Both the position numbers and the translations under genes were made by a program. Of a stretch of 64,000 bases of DNA, positions 53,127-62,781 are shown one piece after another (the first letter of the stretch is position 1; each line of letters begins with the position of its first letter). The notes under the pieces were generated by a model. The model saw only the letters and a list, made by a program, of their open reading frames with translations. It had not been told where the DNA came from and made no database searches. The DNA comes from Chitinophaga parva. Its GTDB lineage: Bacteria; Bacteroidota; Bacteroidia; Chitinophagales; Chitinophagaceae. Location: contig NZ_QCYK01000001.1 of NCBI RefSeq assembly GCF_003071345.1, positions 2,232,001 through 2,296,000 of the forward strand, in the 5' to 3' direction.

Positions 53127-53513
53127 ATGAAAAAACTATTGTTGCCCGCCATGGGCCTGGCAGCTTTTTGCCTTTACCTCGTGGCCTGCTCCAAAGCACA
53201 TGAATCGGACCTGGTAAAGAATGGGAATGGGAATGGAAACACCTGTGATACGGTGAACATGACCTACACCGCCAATGTGCTGCCCATCCTGCAAAACAAT
53301 TGCTACCCCTGCCATGGTAACGGCCAGAACATGGGCGGTGTGCAGCTGGATAATTTTGCCACCCTGGAAACACTGGCGCATAACGGTACCCTGTATGGTG
53401 TGATCACCCACGCATCCGGCTATCCTGCCATGCCGGAAGGCGGCGCCAAGTTATCTGACTGTGATATCAACAAGATCCAGGACTGGATCAACCGCGGTGC
53501 GCAAAACAATTGA
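53127..53513 (+). CDS. lipoprotein cytochrome c domain protein
   Basis: The protein has 128 residues from ATG 53127 (the open frame starts at 53025 inside the upstream gene). The lipobox is LYLVAC (Cys near 20). The heme c site CYPCHG is near residue 61, in VLPILQNNCYPCHGNGQNMGG, and the likely sixth ligand is the methionine in YPAMPEGG. It is a monoheme periplasmic or surface electron carrier. The next gene (YceI) follows at 27 bp. Confidence 0.87.
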   Translation: MKKLLLPAMGLAAFCLYLVACSKAHESDLVKNGNGNGNTCDTVNMTYTANVLPILQNNCYPCHGNGQNMGGVQLDNFATLETLAHNGTLYGVITHASGYPAMPEGGAKLSDCDINKIQDWINRGAQNN

Positions 53514-53539
53514 TCTCATCACGTTCTAAACAACTCCAT

Positions 53540-54079
53540 ATGAAATACCTGTATATGGTGCTGCTGGCCGGTGTGGCCGCGGCACCCGCAAAAGCCCAGA
53601 CCTACATGACGCGTAACGGGGAAGCCGGCTTTTATTCCAAGACGCCGATGGAAGATATCAAAGCAGAGAACAAGCAGGTGTATGCGGCTATAGACCGCAC
53701 AAAGAAAACAGTGGCCTTCACCCTGCTCATGCGCAACTTCCTGTTTGAAAAACAACTCATGCAGGACCACTTCAATGAGAACTACGCAGAGAGCGATAAA
53801 TTTCCCCGTGCACAATTTGCCGGTACCTATACCGGCGACGTGCCTGCCACGCCGGGTACTTACCCTGTACAGGTGAGTGGTAAGCTCACCATCCACGGGG
53901 TTACCAAAGACGTGCAGATGCCCGCCACCCTGGAAGTACAGGGGGATAAGCTGACGGGCAAAACCCAGTTCAGCGTAGATCCCAATGATTATAATATTAA
54001 AATCCCCGCGCTGGTACGAGAAAAGATCGCCGCTAAAATTGATGTGAAGGTAAATGCCGCCTGCCAGGCAGTTAAATAA
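53540..54079 (+). CDS. YceI family periplasmic protein
   Basis: The protein has 179 residues from ATG 53540 (MKYLYMVLL); a signal peptide ends near 20 (PAKA-Q). The YceI lipocalin-like beta-barrel has AGFYSKTPMEDIKAENKQV, RNFLFEKQLMQDHFNENYAES and SGKLTIHGVTKDVQMPATL. YceI-family proteins bind isoprenoid or other lipophilic molecules. Position between a cytochrome c and DUF5777 suggests an envelope electron-transfer or quinone-related role, as inference. Confidence 0.88.
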   Translation: MKYLYMVLLAGVAAAPAKAQTYMTRNGEAGFYSKTPMEDIKAENKQVYAAIDRTKKTVAFTLLMRNFLFEKQLMQDHFNENYAESDKFPRAQFAGTYTGDVPATPGTYPVQVSGKLTIHGVTKDVQMPATLEVQGDKLTGKTQFSVDPNDYNIKIPALVREKIAAKIDVKVNAACQAVK

Positions 54080-54088
54080 TTTAAGACC

Positions 54089-54982
54089 ATGAACAAGAAA
54101 CATATTTACGGCCTGGTGGCCGCGCTGCTGCTGCCTTTCCAATCATTACTGGCGCAGGACAGCAGCCTGCTGAAAATGCTTAATGACAGTGCCAGTGCAG
54201 ACCAGCATCAGGAACTGGTAACCGGTACGTTTAAGGCTACTCAACTGGTCAACATGCCTACTATAGAGTCGCCTGCCAGGCAAAACCTCCAGTTCCTGAT
54301 CATGCACCGGTTTGGTAAACTGAACCAGGGCGCTTATGAGCTTTTCGGGCTGGATAATGCTTCCATCCGTTTTGGACTGGACTATGGCATCAGCGACCGC
54401 TTGTCTGTAGGTATCGGCAGAAGCTCACTGGACAAGGCTTTTGACGGGTCTGTAAAATGGAAGATCCTGCAGCAGTATAATACCGGCATGCCCATCAGCG
54501 TAAGCCTTAACGAAGTGGTGAACAACTACACGCAGAAGTATGCAGACAAGCCTTACCTGGATGCAAAATACCGCACCAGCTACACCTCGCAGCTGCTCAT
54601 TGCCCGCAAATTCAGCCGCAACCTGTCTTTGGAGCTGATGCCTTCCTGGGTCCACTACAATCTTACGCCCACACCGGATGATAAAACAAACGTGTTTGTG
54701 ATGTCTGCCGGGGGCCGCATGAAGATCACCAAACGCATGAGCATAGACGCCGAGTACAATTACCTCCTGCCGAACCAGGTGGTGTCTTACAAAGTGTACA
54801 ACACCCTGTCCCTCGGCCTGGATATTGAAACCGGCGGGCACGTGTTCCAGCTGGTGTTTACGAATGCCGGCGGCATGGCAGCGCCTTATTATCTGGCAAA
54901 GGCTGACGGTAGCTGGGGCAAGGGCGACATCTTCTTCGGGTTCAACATTTCCCGCAACTTTAACTTCCGGAAGCGCAAATAA
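54089..54982 (+). CDS. DUF5777 outer-membrane beta-barrel protein
   Basis: This 297-residue protein has a signal peptide (ends LLAQ, about 22) and a beta-barrel of the DUF5777 family: GTFKATQLVNMPTIESPARQNL, LIMHRFGKLNQG, FGLDNASIRFGLDYG. It begins 9 bp after the YceI gene. The three genes cyt c, YceI and DUF5777 recur together in Bacteroidota. The barrel may carry the cytochrome's electron path across the outer membrane; not shown. Confidence 0.85.
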   Translation: MNKKHIYGLVAALLLPFQSLLAQDSSLLKMLNDSASADQHQELVTGTFKATQLVNMPTIESPARQNLQFLIMHRFGKLNQGAYELFGLDNASIRFGLDYGISDRLSVGIGRSSLDKAFDGSVKWKILQQYNTGMPISVSLNEVVNNYTQKYADKPYLDAKYRTSYTSQLLIARKFSRNLSLELMPSWVHYNLTPTPDDKTNVFVMSAGGRMKITKRMSIDAEYNYLLPNQVVSYKVYNTLSLGLDIETGGHVFQLVFTNAGGMAAPYYLAKADGSWGKGDIFFGFNISRNFNFRKRK

Positions 54983-55009
54983 AACGGGTTTTTGTGCTAT
55001 GTTAGGGGC

Positions 55010-55681
55010 ATGACCACTACGAAAGAAAAGAACTTCCTGGTAAAATTACTGTCCATCGAGGTGCTGACCGCTATCGTATTTTTCGTGATAGCGCTCAGCG
55101 CCTTTATGTTTATAGCAGATGAGATCGTGATGGAAAAGGAAGACCTGTTTGATAGCCGTGTGTTTGAATATGCCTGGCAGTTCAGCTCCCCCGCGCATGA
55201 CCGCATTGCCCTGTTCATCACGTCCCTGGGCACTTTCCTCTTCCTGGTGCCCGCTTACCTGGGCATTGGCATCTACCTGTCACTGAAAAAGAAAAGACGC
55301 TATGCCATTACCATGGGAGTGATCAGTGTGCTGAGCCTGTTGCTGGGTTTTGTACTCAAAGAAGCATTCCACCGCCAGCGCCCCCTGCTGAAACACCTGG
55401 ACCCGGTGATCGGCTATAGCTTTCCCAGCGGGCACACTATGGCTGCTTTTACATTCAGTGGTATCATGATCTACCTGTTGTGGAATGCCCGCATTTCCGT
55501 ATATGCGAGGGTGTTAGGTACCATATTTTTTTTCCTGCTGGCAGTGGCCATTGGGCTCAGCCGCATTTACCTGCACGTGCACTTTGCCAGTGATGTGATA
55601 GGCGGTTTTTGCGTTACCGTAGTGTGGATTTCCATGTGTTTTGTGGCCATCCAGTACGCCCATCACCGGGGCTGGCTGTGA
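55010..55681 (+). CDS. PAP2 family phosphatase
   Basis: The protein has 223 residues from ATG 55010 (the open frame begins at TTG 54992). It has six predicted helices. PAP2 motifs are KEAFHRQRP, the signature SFPSGHTMAAF and SRIYLHVHFASDVIGG. It is predicted to dephosphorylate undecaprenyl pyrophosphate or phosphatidic acid on the outer face of the inner membrane. It starts 27 bp after the DUF5777 gene but appears functionally unrelated. Confidence 0.9.
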   Translation: MTTTKEKNFLVKLLSIEVLTAIVFFVIALSAFMFIADEIVMEKEDLFDSRVFEYAWQFSSPAHDRIALFITSLGTFLFLVPAYLGIGIYLSLKKKRRYAITMGVISVLSLLLGFVLKEAFHRQRPLLKHLDPVIGYSFPSGHTMAAFTFSGIMIYLLWNARISVYARVLGTIFFFLLAVAIGLSRIYLHVHFASDVIGGFCVTVVWISMCFVAIQYAHHRGWL

Positions 55682-55816
55682 GCGGGGACGGACGTCTATT
55701 GTACGAAACCGAACAGTGACGGAGTAATAAATCGTGTTTAACTATTTGATAACCATTATTTGGCGAAGGGTGGCACCTTTTTGGCGGCAGGCTTTCCATA
55801 AAAATTTGCCCGCCTG

Positions 55817-58171
55817 ATGTTTAAGAACTACCTCAAGATGGCACTCCGCAACCTGCGCCGCCACTCCCTGTTTGCCGGTCTTAATATCTTTGGCCTTGCC
55901 ATCGGCATGGCCTGCAGCATCCTTATATTTTTGTGGGTACAGGATGAAAACAGCTATGACCGTTTTCATCCAAACGCTGGTCAAACCTACCGGCTGGTAG
56001 GTGATGTAATGGGTACAAAGGCAGCGGTAACTCCCTGGGTCATGGGACCGGAGCTGCAGCGGCAGCTGCCCGGGGTGGAGCATGTAACCCGGGTAAACCT
56101 GCAGCAGGGTAAGCGCCTGGTATCTGCCGGCGGGCGTAAGTTTGAAGAGAAGAATGTACTGTATGCCGATTCCAATTTCCTGCAAATGTTCAACTATCCA
56201 CTGCTGGAAGGCGATGCGGCAACCGTGCTTGGAAAGCCGCACGTAGTGCTTGTTTCCAGGGCGGCGGCGCAGCGTTATTTTGGCAAGGAGGACCCGGTGG
56301 GCAAAACCCTTCATATCGATAACAGCATTACCGGCGTGGATGTACAGGTGGCCGGTGTATTGAAAGATATTCCCCACAATTCCCACCTGCAATTTGACTT
56401 CCTGCTGCCATTTTCCGAGACCGGCATGTCTGCCAGGTGGAACACCTTTGCTGCATTTACCTACCTGCAATTGCAGCCTGGCGTAGATCTGAAGCAACTG
56501 GTGTCCAAAATAAATGACCTGTACAAGGAGCATGACAATGGCCGCACCCCCGCCACTTTTTCCCTGCAACCCTTGACCAGCGTGCATTTGCAGTCGGACC
56601 GGATGATGGATGTACCTGGCCAGGGCAATGCGCAGTATGTGCGCATCATGCTGCTGGTGGGCATTTTTGTGCTGGTGATCGCCTGCATTAATTTCATGAA
56701 CCTTTCTACCGCGGTGGCGGGTAAGCGGGCCAAGGAAGTGGGCCTGCGCAAAACGGTGGGGGCCTTGCGCAGGCAGCTATTCCTGCAGTTCATCGCAGAA
56801 TCTTTTGTTACCTGCTTACTGGCATTGATATTGGGTTCCGGGCTGGCGTATGCATTGCTGCCGTATTTTAACCAGCTGGCGGATAAGCAACTGCACCTTC
56901 AGTTTACGGATACACGGCTGTTGGGCATACTGCTTTGCATTGCATTGGGTGTGGGGCTGTTGAGTGGTGCTTACCCGGCATTGTTCCTGTCCCGTTTCAA
57001 CCCCGTGCAGGTGCTCAAGGGACAAAAGACCGGCGCCGGCCGCAGATCCTTGCTGCGCAATGGTTTGGTGATATTGCAGTTTTCCATTTCAGTGATCCTG
57101 ATGGTGTGCACGGTGGTAGTGTATAAGCAGTTACAGTTTATCCGCCAGCGGGATATGGGCTTTAATAAAGACAACCTCCTGTACGTGGAGATGCCCCGGG
57201 TAGGAGACCTGTTTAACCAAAGCCAGGCCCTGAAAACGGCCCTGCAGCAGCAAACAGGCCTTGCAGATTATAGCATTGTGAGTGAGCTGCCGGTGTGGCT
57301 CACCAATGAAGTGAACCAGCTGCAATGGCCTGGCAAAACGCCGGACCAGGAAATGCTGGCCGGCATGCTTTCCGTGGATGGCAACTTTACCCGCACTTTC
57401 GGCGTGCGCCTGCTGGCCGGCCGTTTCCTCGAAGACGGGCGCCCGGCAGACGATAGCAACTTCGTGGTGAACGAAGCCGCCCTGCGGGCCATGCACATGC
57501 AACCCGCTACGGCCCTGGGCCAGTCCATCGGGATGGGTGATGAGCATGGCACTATCGTGGGCGTGGTGCAGGACTTTAATTTTAAACCGGTACAGGAACC
57601 GGTGGAACCGCTTTTTTTACGGCACAACCGTTTTGGAGGTTTCTTCGTGATCCGCACCAGTGGCGCGGCTTTGCAGTCCACCATTGAGCGGGTGCAGACC
57701 CTGTTCAAACAGGTGTACCATGATTATCCTTTCAACTACGGGTTTGTAGCGGACGATATTAACCGGCTTTACGCCAGTGAACGGCGTATGGGCAGCCTGG
57801 TAAATATTTTTGCAGCCCTGTCTATCATCATCTCCTGCCTGGGATTATTTGGCCTGGTCACGTTTGCCACACAGCAGCGGGTGAAGGAAATAGGCATCCG
57901 TAAAGTGATGGGCGCAGGAGAAGCCGGCATCGTGGCCCTGCTTACCAAAGATTTTATAGCACTGGTGGCACTGGCATTGCTGGTGGCCTTCCCGGTGGCG
58001 CACTGGTTGATGGGACATTGGCTGGCAGGCTTTGCCTACCATGTGCACCTGAGCTGGTGGATCTTTGTGGTGGCGGGCATTACCGCCATATGCATTGCCC
58101 TGGCCACTATCAGTTTCCAGGCCATCCGTGCAGCCACGGTAAGCCCGGTAAAAAGTTTAAAAGCAGACTAG
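55817..58171 (+). CDS. ABC transporter permease, MacB/FtsX family
   Basis: This 784-residue inner-membrane protein is built from two repeats, each of MacB_PCD periplasmic core and FtsX helices. The first is about 20-420 (GLAIGMACSILIFLWV, CINFMNLSTAVAGKRAKEVGLRKTVGALRRQLFLQFIAE) and the second about 425-784 (EIGIRKVMGAGEAGIVALL, ending FQAIRAATVSPVKSLKAD). The pattern is that of Bacteroidota antimicrobial-peptide or lipoprotein export permeases. The matching ATPase is not adjacent. Confidence 0.88.
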   Translation: MFKNYLKMALRNLRRHSLFAGLNIFGLAIGMACSILIFLWVQDENSYDRFHPNAGQTYRLVGDVMGTKAAVTPWVMGPELQRQLPGVEHVTRVNLQQGKRLVSAGGRKFEEKNVLYADSNFLQMFNYPLLEGDAATVLGKPHVVLVSRAAAQRYFGKEDPVGKTLHIDNSITGVDVQVAGVLKDIPHNSHLQFDFLLPFSETGMSARWNTFAAFTYLQLQPGVDLKQLVSKINDLYKEHDNGRTPATFSLQPLTSVHLQSDRMMDVPGQGNAQYVRIMLLVGIFVLVIACINFMNLSTAVAGKRAKEVGLRKTVGALRRQLFLQFIAESFVTCLLALILGSGLAYALLPYFNQLADKQLHLQFTDTRLLGILLCIALGVGLLSGAYPALFLSRFNPVQVLKGQKTGAGRRSLLRNGLVILQFSISVILMVCTVVVYKQLQFIRQRDMGFNKDNLLYVEMPRVGDLFNQSQALKTALQQQTGLADYSIVSELPVWLTNEVNQLQWPGKTPDQEMLAGMLSVDGNFTRTFGVRLLAGRFLEDGRPADDSNFVVNEAALRAMHMQPATALGQSIGMGDEHGTIVGVVQDFNFKPVQEPVEPLFLRHNRFGGFFVIRTSGAALQSTIERVQTLFKQVYHDYPFNYGFVADDINRLYASERRMGSLVNIFAALSIIISCLGLFGLVTFATQQRVKEIGIRKVMGAGEAGIVALLTKDFIALVALALLVAFPVAHWLMGHWLAGFAYHVHLSWWIFVVAGITAICIALATISFQAIRAATVSPVKSLKAD

Positions 58172-58192
58172 TGGTGGCACTCCTCATCATAG

Positions 58193-58225
58193 AAAAGGTG
58201 CCCGGCCATGAGCGGTGCACCTTTT
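58193..58225. terminator. bidirectional terminator between permease gene and topB
   Basis: AAAAGGTGC (58193-58201) pairs with GCACCTTTT (58217-58225), loop of 15. Confidence 0.7.
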
Positions 58226-58228
58226 GTT

Positions 58229-60355
58229 TTATCCCAGTTCAATATTGAAATCCTTGTTGAGCACCAGTTTTCCTTCCACTTCATTTTCACTGCCGGGCAT
58301 TTTCAAACCTTTGATCTTACCGGTTTTGCCTTTGGTGATGAGGTCAATCACTTGTTTATCTGTTAGCTTTTTGCCCATCAACTCAAAAGGCAGCTTAAAA
58401 CCACATACGTTGAAGTTTGCGCAGCCGTAAGCGGTGTTGCCCTTACGCAGGGGATGGCTTTTGCATTTGGGGCATTGCAGGCTTTCCATGCTTACTTCCG
58501 GTTTGGGTTCTTTCGGCTTTGGCTCCTTTTTAGGTTTGGCCTCTTTTTCCGGCTCCGGCGGCGTTTCCGGGGCCAGGGTGATCACCTTGTAGGCATTGTT
58601 CTTTACTTCTTTGGTGAGGGCCTGCACCATTTCTATGAGTTCCTGCTTAAAAGTGTCCATCTGGTATTCCCCTTTTTCAATGAGGCGCAGTTTTCGTTCC
58701 CACGTACCCGTTAGTTCAGCGCTTTTCAGCAATTCGTTCTGGATGGTATCTATCAGGTCCATGCCGGTTTGCGTGGCAAAGATGTTCTTTTTGCGCTTTT
58801 CAATGTAGCGGCGGCGGAAGAGGGTTTCAATGATATTGGCGCGGGTGGAGGGGCGGCCAATGCCGTTGTCTTTCAGCAGCTCGCGCATTTCTTCATCCTC
58901 TACCTGCTTGCCCGCGGTTTCCATGGCCCGCAGCAAAGTAGCCTCTGTGTAGGGTTTGGGCGGGGTGGTCTTGCCCTGGTGGATCTTGGGCGTATGCGGG
59001 CCGCTTTCACCCACTACGAACAGGGGCAGCGTTTTTTCTTCTTCTTCACCTTCCTTTTTTTCCGGTACATCATTGGCATACACCTCCTTCCAGCCTGGCT
59101 CCAGGATCTGTTTACCAGTGGCTTTAAAAGGTACCTGGCCTACTTTACCGAGCACGGTGGTGTTAGATACCTTGCACTCCGGGTAAAAGGCTGCAATGAA
59201 GCGGCGGGCTACCAGGTCGTACACGCGTTTTTCTTCCAATGGCAGGCCTTGGGGGTACATGCCGGTGGGAATGATGGCATGGTGGTCTGTCACCTTTTTA
59301 TCGTCAAAAACAGATTTCAGTTTTGGAATGGGCTTGGCCAGGATGGATGCTGTGAGCGCGGCATACGGCGTCATATCCTGGAGAATGCCGGCTACCTTGG
59401 GATGCAGGTCTTCAGAAAGATAAGTGGTATCCACCCTCGGGTAGGTGACCAGTTTTTTTTCGTAGAGGTTCTGGATGTACTTGAGTGTATCGTCTGCCGA
59501 ATAGGCAAATTTCTTATTGGCTTCTACCTGCAGGGCGGTGAGGTCAAACAGGCGGGGATTACCTTCCTTGCCTTCCTTCTTTTCAAAAGAGGTGATCTCA
59601 AACGGGTGCTGCTTCAGGTATTCCAGGCCTTTGCCGGCTTTGTCCGCGCTTTTCAGGCGGTCTATGGCCGCGGTAAATTCAGTTTCCCGGTAAATGGTTT
59701 TCAGTTCCCAGTACTCTTCAGACACAAAGGCGTTGATCTCCTTTTGCCTGGCCACGATCATGGCCAGTGTAGGGGTTTGCACGCGGCCTATGGACAGGAT
59801 GATCTTGCCGGTGCCAAACTTTTTGGTGAACAGGCGGGTGGCGTTCATGCCCAGCAGCCAGTCGCCAATGGCGCGGGCGCTGCCGGCGGCGTAGAGGTTA
59901 TTGTATTGGGCAGCATCCTTGAGGGCATTGAAACCATCCTTGATGGCCTGTTCCGTAAGGGAAGAGATCCAGAGGCGCTTCACCGGTTTGGTGTTCTGTG
60001 CCTTCAGCAGTACCCAGCGTTGTATCAGTTCTCCTTCCTGGCCGGCATCCCCGCAATTGATCACCTCATCACAGGCCTGTACCAGGGTTTCAATCACCTT
60101 GAATTGTTTTTGCACCCCGGCGTTGTCTATCAGTTTGATGCCGAAGTTAGCAGGGATCATGGGCAGGTCTTCCAGGTGCCAGTACTTCCACCGGTCAAAG
60201 TAGTCGTGCGGTTCCTTGAGGGTGCAGAAGTGCCCGAAGGTCCAGGTTACCTGGTACCCGTTGCCTTCGTAATAGCCTTCCTTCCGTTGCTTTGCACCGA
60301 GTATTTCCGCTATGTCCCTGGCCACACTTGGTTTTTCTGCAATGCAAACTTTCAT
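58229..60355 (-). CDS. topB: DNA topoisomerase III
   Basis: This 708-residue type IA topoisomerase has the toprim domain CIAEKPSVARDIAEILGA and CGDAGQEGEL, GTGKIILSIGRVQTPTLAMIV and the catalytic tyrosine region KLVTYPRVDTTYLS (Tyr near 305). The C-terminus has a zinc-ribbon-like block CPKCKSHPLRKGNTAYGCANF and a Lys-rich linker. It relaxes or decatenates single-strand-containing DNA. TopB is often on mobile elements, but here the base composition matches the chromosome. Confidence 0.93.
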   Translation of the reverse strand: MKVCIAEKPSVARDIAEILGAKQRKEGYYEGNGYQVTWTFGHFCTLKEPHDYFDRWKYWHLEDLPMIPANFGIKLIDNAGVQKQFKVIETLVQACDEVINCGDAGQEGELIQRWVLLKAQNTKPVKRLWISSLTEQAIKDGFNALKDAAQYNNLYAAGSARAIGDWLLGMNATRLFTKKFGTGKIILSIGRVQTPTLAMIVARQKEINAFVSEEYWELKTIYRETEFTAAIDRLKSADKAGKGLEYLKQHPFEITSFEKKEGKEGNPRLFDLTALQVEANKKFAYSADDTLKYIQNLYEKKLVTYPRVDTTYLSEDLHPKVAGILQDMTPYAALTASILAKPIPKLKSVFDDKKVTDHHAIIPTGMYPQGLPLEEKRVYDLVARRFIAAFYPECKVSNTTVLGKVGQVPFKATGKQILEPGWKEVYANDVPEKKEGEEEEKTLPLFVVGESGPHTPKIHQGKTTPPKPYTEATLLRAMETAGKQVEDEEMRELLKDNGIGRPSTRANIIETLFRRRYIEKRKKNIFATQTGMDLIDTIQNELLKSAELTGTWERKLRLIEKGEYQMDTFKQELIEMVQALTKEVKNNAYKVITLAPETPPEPEKEAKPKKEPKPKEPKPEVSMESLQCPKCKSHPLRKGNTAYGCANFNVCGFKLPFELMGKKLTDKQVIDLITKGKTGKIKGLKMPGSENEVEGKLVLNKDFNIELG

Positions 60356-60648
60356 GACGATGTTTAAAAAATGAGGGCAGCGAAGATCGGAATTTTAGCC
60401 TGAAAAGCCAGCAGCCCGCCTTCCGCCGTGATTTATACAAGAAATCCAAAGAAACTGCCATTGTGCAGCCCCTTGGATTGGCGCACCTTTGTAGGGTAGC
60501 CGGCTGACATATATCACAACAGGAAGAAGCAGCCCGGCCACCTCAAGAATTAAGCAGTTACCCAATAATATTTGCCCTTCATGGGCGCGGCGGTCCGTCC
60601 GTGACCGTGAAATAAAGTTAAAGGATTAAGTGGTGTACAAAAAGAAAT
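60356..60648. other. gap upstream of topB, no gene seen
   Basis: Neither strand shows a coding ORF with family features. No TAnnTTTG element for topB was found. The ORF on the minus strand at 60550-60921 crosses a hairpin and is unconvincing. Confidence 0.4.
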
Positions 60649-60674
60649 AAGGCTCCGATTTCCATCGGGGCCTT
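60649..60674 (-). terminator. orphan hairpin with a minus-strand T tract
   Basis: AAGGCTCCGAT (60649-60659) pairs with ATCGGGGCCTT (60664-60674), one T-G pair and a four-base loop. On the minus strand it is followed by a T-rich run ending in TTTTTG. No minus-strand gene ends here. Confidence 0.5.
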
Positions 60675-60919
60675 TGTGATGTAGGAGTAGGTTTATACAA
60701 CTCTCCATCACCGGTATCGCATGTATACTGCGTTCCGGCAAACGGTCATTGCGTTGGGCATCTGCGTGGTGGTGGACCCTGACGTGACGGCACGGGCCGG
60801 GTGGGCAGTAGCTTATATGTGGGTGATGGGGATGAATATGGGCCTCCTGTTGCTGGCCGGTATCGGATTGCCCGGTTTCCGGAAAAGCAGTATCTTTTAC
60901 CAAACACACCACTCTCCCC

Positions 60920-62005
60920 ATGCGTCAACTCCTGCAACGCCTGTTCCGCAAACCCATGATGCGGATCGCGGATAAGCTTTCGTCCCAGCCGGACAAAAAT
61001 GCGGTATTCAAGGCACTCACCGCTTTGCGCCAGGACATTGTAGACGGTAAATCGGCCCGCGGCAGCATACTGCCCTTCCATCCTGATACGGACCGGTTCA
61101 TCATCTTCTCCGACCAGCACAAAGGTGGGCGCGATGCTGCAGATGACTTCATGCCGGCAGAGAAAAATTATATACAGGCCCTCGAACATTATTACACAGA
61201 AAATTACACTTATATCAACCTGGGTGATTGTGAAGAACTGTGGGAGAACACACCCACCGTTTGCATGGGCGCCAACAAGGCCGCGCTGGCCGTGGAAGTG
61301 AAATTCCTGCAGGCTAAACGGTACTATCGCGTGTTTGGCAACCACGACCTGCAATGGGGCTACGCAGTGCCGCAGAACCTGTACCTGAAGCCGGTCTTCG
61401 GCTCCTCGCTGGAAGTGAGGGAAGGGTATATCCTGCAAGGCATCACCAACGGCAAGCCCATTTCCATCTTTCTCACCCATGGTCACCAGGGCGACCAGCG
61501 CAGTGACGGCAATGCTTTCAGCAAATGGATCGTAGCCGCCATCTGGACGCCCATTCAGCGCTACCTGGAGATCAGCCTTAACACCCCTTCCGATTCTTTT
61601 GAACTGACAGATGCCCACAACATCATCATGTACGAGTGGAGTGCTACCCGCCGGGATATTTTACTGATCTCCGGGCATACGCATAAACCGGTATTTGCTT
61701 CGCTGGATCACATAGACCGGCTTACCAAACAATTGGAAAAGACCACTGATCCCGCTGTGCGCTCCCAGCTGCTGGCAGAGCTGGATAAGCGTAAGCATGA
61801 ATATGCCGGCAAGCAGCTGGTAAAGACCATGGCACATCCCAGCTATTTCAACACCGGCTGCTGCTGTTTCAGTGATGGGGATTGCACCGGCATTGAGATC
61901 GCGGATGGTTTTATCCGCCTGGTAAAATGGAAAGATGAAGGTCATGGCATACAGCGGATGGTGCTGGAAGAAGCGCCGCTTTTTTACATCTTTGAGCAAT
62001 TGTAA
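60920..62005 (+). CDS. metallophosphoesterase
   Basis: This 361-residue calcineurin-like phosphoesterase has metal-site blocks FSDQHKGG (near 65), INLGDCEELW, VFGNHD, THGHQGD and ISGHTHKP in the canonical order. It has no signal peptide. A long insertion separates the last two blocks from the C-terminus. Substrate unknown. It is 31 bp upstream of the first of two glycosyltransferases, in the same direction, so a shared role in a surface-polymer pathway is possible but unsupported. Confidence 0.87.
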   Translation: MRQLLQRLFRKPMMRIADKLSSQPDKNAVFKALTALRQDIVDGKSARGSILPFHPDTDRFIIFSDQHKGGRDAADDFMPAEKNYIQALEHYYTENYTYINLGDCEELWENTPTVCMGANKAALAVEVKFLQAKRYYRVFGNHDLQWGYAVPQNLYLKPVFGSSLEVREGYILQGITNGKPISIFLTHGHQGDQRSDGNAFSKWIVAAIWTPIQRYLEISLNTPSDSFELTDAHNIIMYEWSATRRDILLISGHTHKPVFASLDHIDRLTKQLEKTTDPAVRSQLLAELDKRKHEYAGKQLVKTMAHPSYFNTGCCCFSDGDCTGIEIADGFIRLVKWKDEGHGIQRMVLEEAPLFYIFEQL

Positions 62006-62021
62006 GCTGGCATGGAATACG

Positions 62022-62029
62022 TAATTTTG
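62022..62029 (+). promoter_or_regulatory. -7 element TAATTTTG of the first glycosyltransferase
   Basis: Exact match, seven bases before ATG 62037; ATTG at 61999-62002 with a 19-base spacer is a near-consensus -33. Confidence 0.5.
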
Positions 62030-62036
62030 CCGGCAA

Positions 62037-62777
62037 ATGGAAGAGATCAAAGTAAGTGTCATCCTGGCTACGTTCAATGCGGCCCGGCTCTTGCCGGATT
62101 GCTTTGCCAGCATAGCGGCACTGCACATGCCGGGGCTGGAGATCGTGGTGGCAGACGGCGGCAGTAAAGATCATACGGTAGACCTGCTGAAAGCCTTCAG
62201 GGACGTGCCCCTGCAATGGGTAAGTGAGCCGGACAAAGGTATTTACGATGCATTGAACAAAGGCGCCCGCATGGCACGTGGCAAGTGGCTGTATTTCATG
62301 GGCGCGGATGACCGCCTGTTGCCGGGCTTCGTGGAGCTTTGCAGTAAACTGCAGGATGAGAACACGGTGTACTACGGCAATACCATTCCCATTTACGGGC
62401 CGGAGAAACCTGCTTACACCCTGGGCGTTGGAGCGTTTTCGCCCTGGCGCCTGGCCCAGTATTGCATGAACCACCAGCAGATCCTTTATCCCAAAACCGT
62501 GTTTGCCAAATACCAGTACCCGCTGAAATACCGCGTGTATGGCGACTATGCGCTGAACCTGCGTGTGTGGGGCGATAAGCGGTTTCCAAAAGTTTTTTTC
62601 CCGGTGGATATAGCCGGCTATTACATGGGTGGCCTGTCTGCACATTTCAATGATACGGTGTTTAAAAAAGACAAGGCCGGCATTATCCTGCGCAGCATGG
62701 GGCCGGTGATGTACCTGCATTTTTTGATCAAGCGTTTTAAACTCCGTCATCTATACGGGCACAAGGATTTTTTCTGA
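62037..62777 (+). CDS. family 2 glycosyltransferase
   Basis: This 246-residue GT-A transferase has VSVILATFNAARLLPDCFASI, VVADGGSKDHTVDL and SEPDKGIYDALNKGARMARGKWLYFMGADDRL (DxD-like metal site). No membrane helix is obvious. The acceptor and sugar are unknown; short GT2 members of this kind add single sugars to cell-surface glycans. The next glycosyltransferase begins 5 bp downstream, so both share an operon. Confidence 0.88.
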   Translation: MEEIKVSVILATFNAARLLPDCFASIAALHMPGLEIVVADGGSKDHTVDLLKAFRDVPLQWVSEPDKGIYDALNKGARMARGKWLYFMGADDRLLPGFVELCSKLQDENTVYYGNTIPIYGPEKPAYTLGVGAFSPWRLAQYCMNHQQILYPKTVFAKYQYPLKYRVYGDYALNLRVWGDKRFPKVFFPVDIAGYYMGGLSAHFNDTVFKKDKAGIILRSMGPVMYLHFLIKRFKLRHLYGHKDFF

Positions 62778-62781
62778 TCGT

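Noticed and set aside
58769..60367. 532-residue plus-strand ORF opposite topB
   Set aside because: Long antisense frame with no recognisable domains, caused by codon bias in G+C-rich DNA; topB on the other strand has full family motifs.
60721..60975. 84-residue ORF with a hydrophobic segment before the metallophosphatase
   Set aside because: Its C-terminal third overlaps the metallophosphatase gene in another frame, it has no promoter, and it is not recognised. Left out as too weak.
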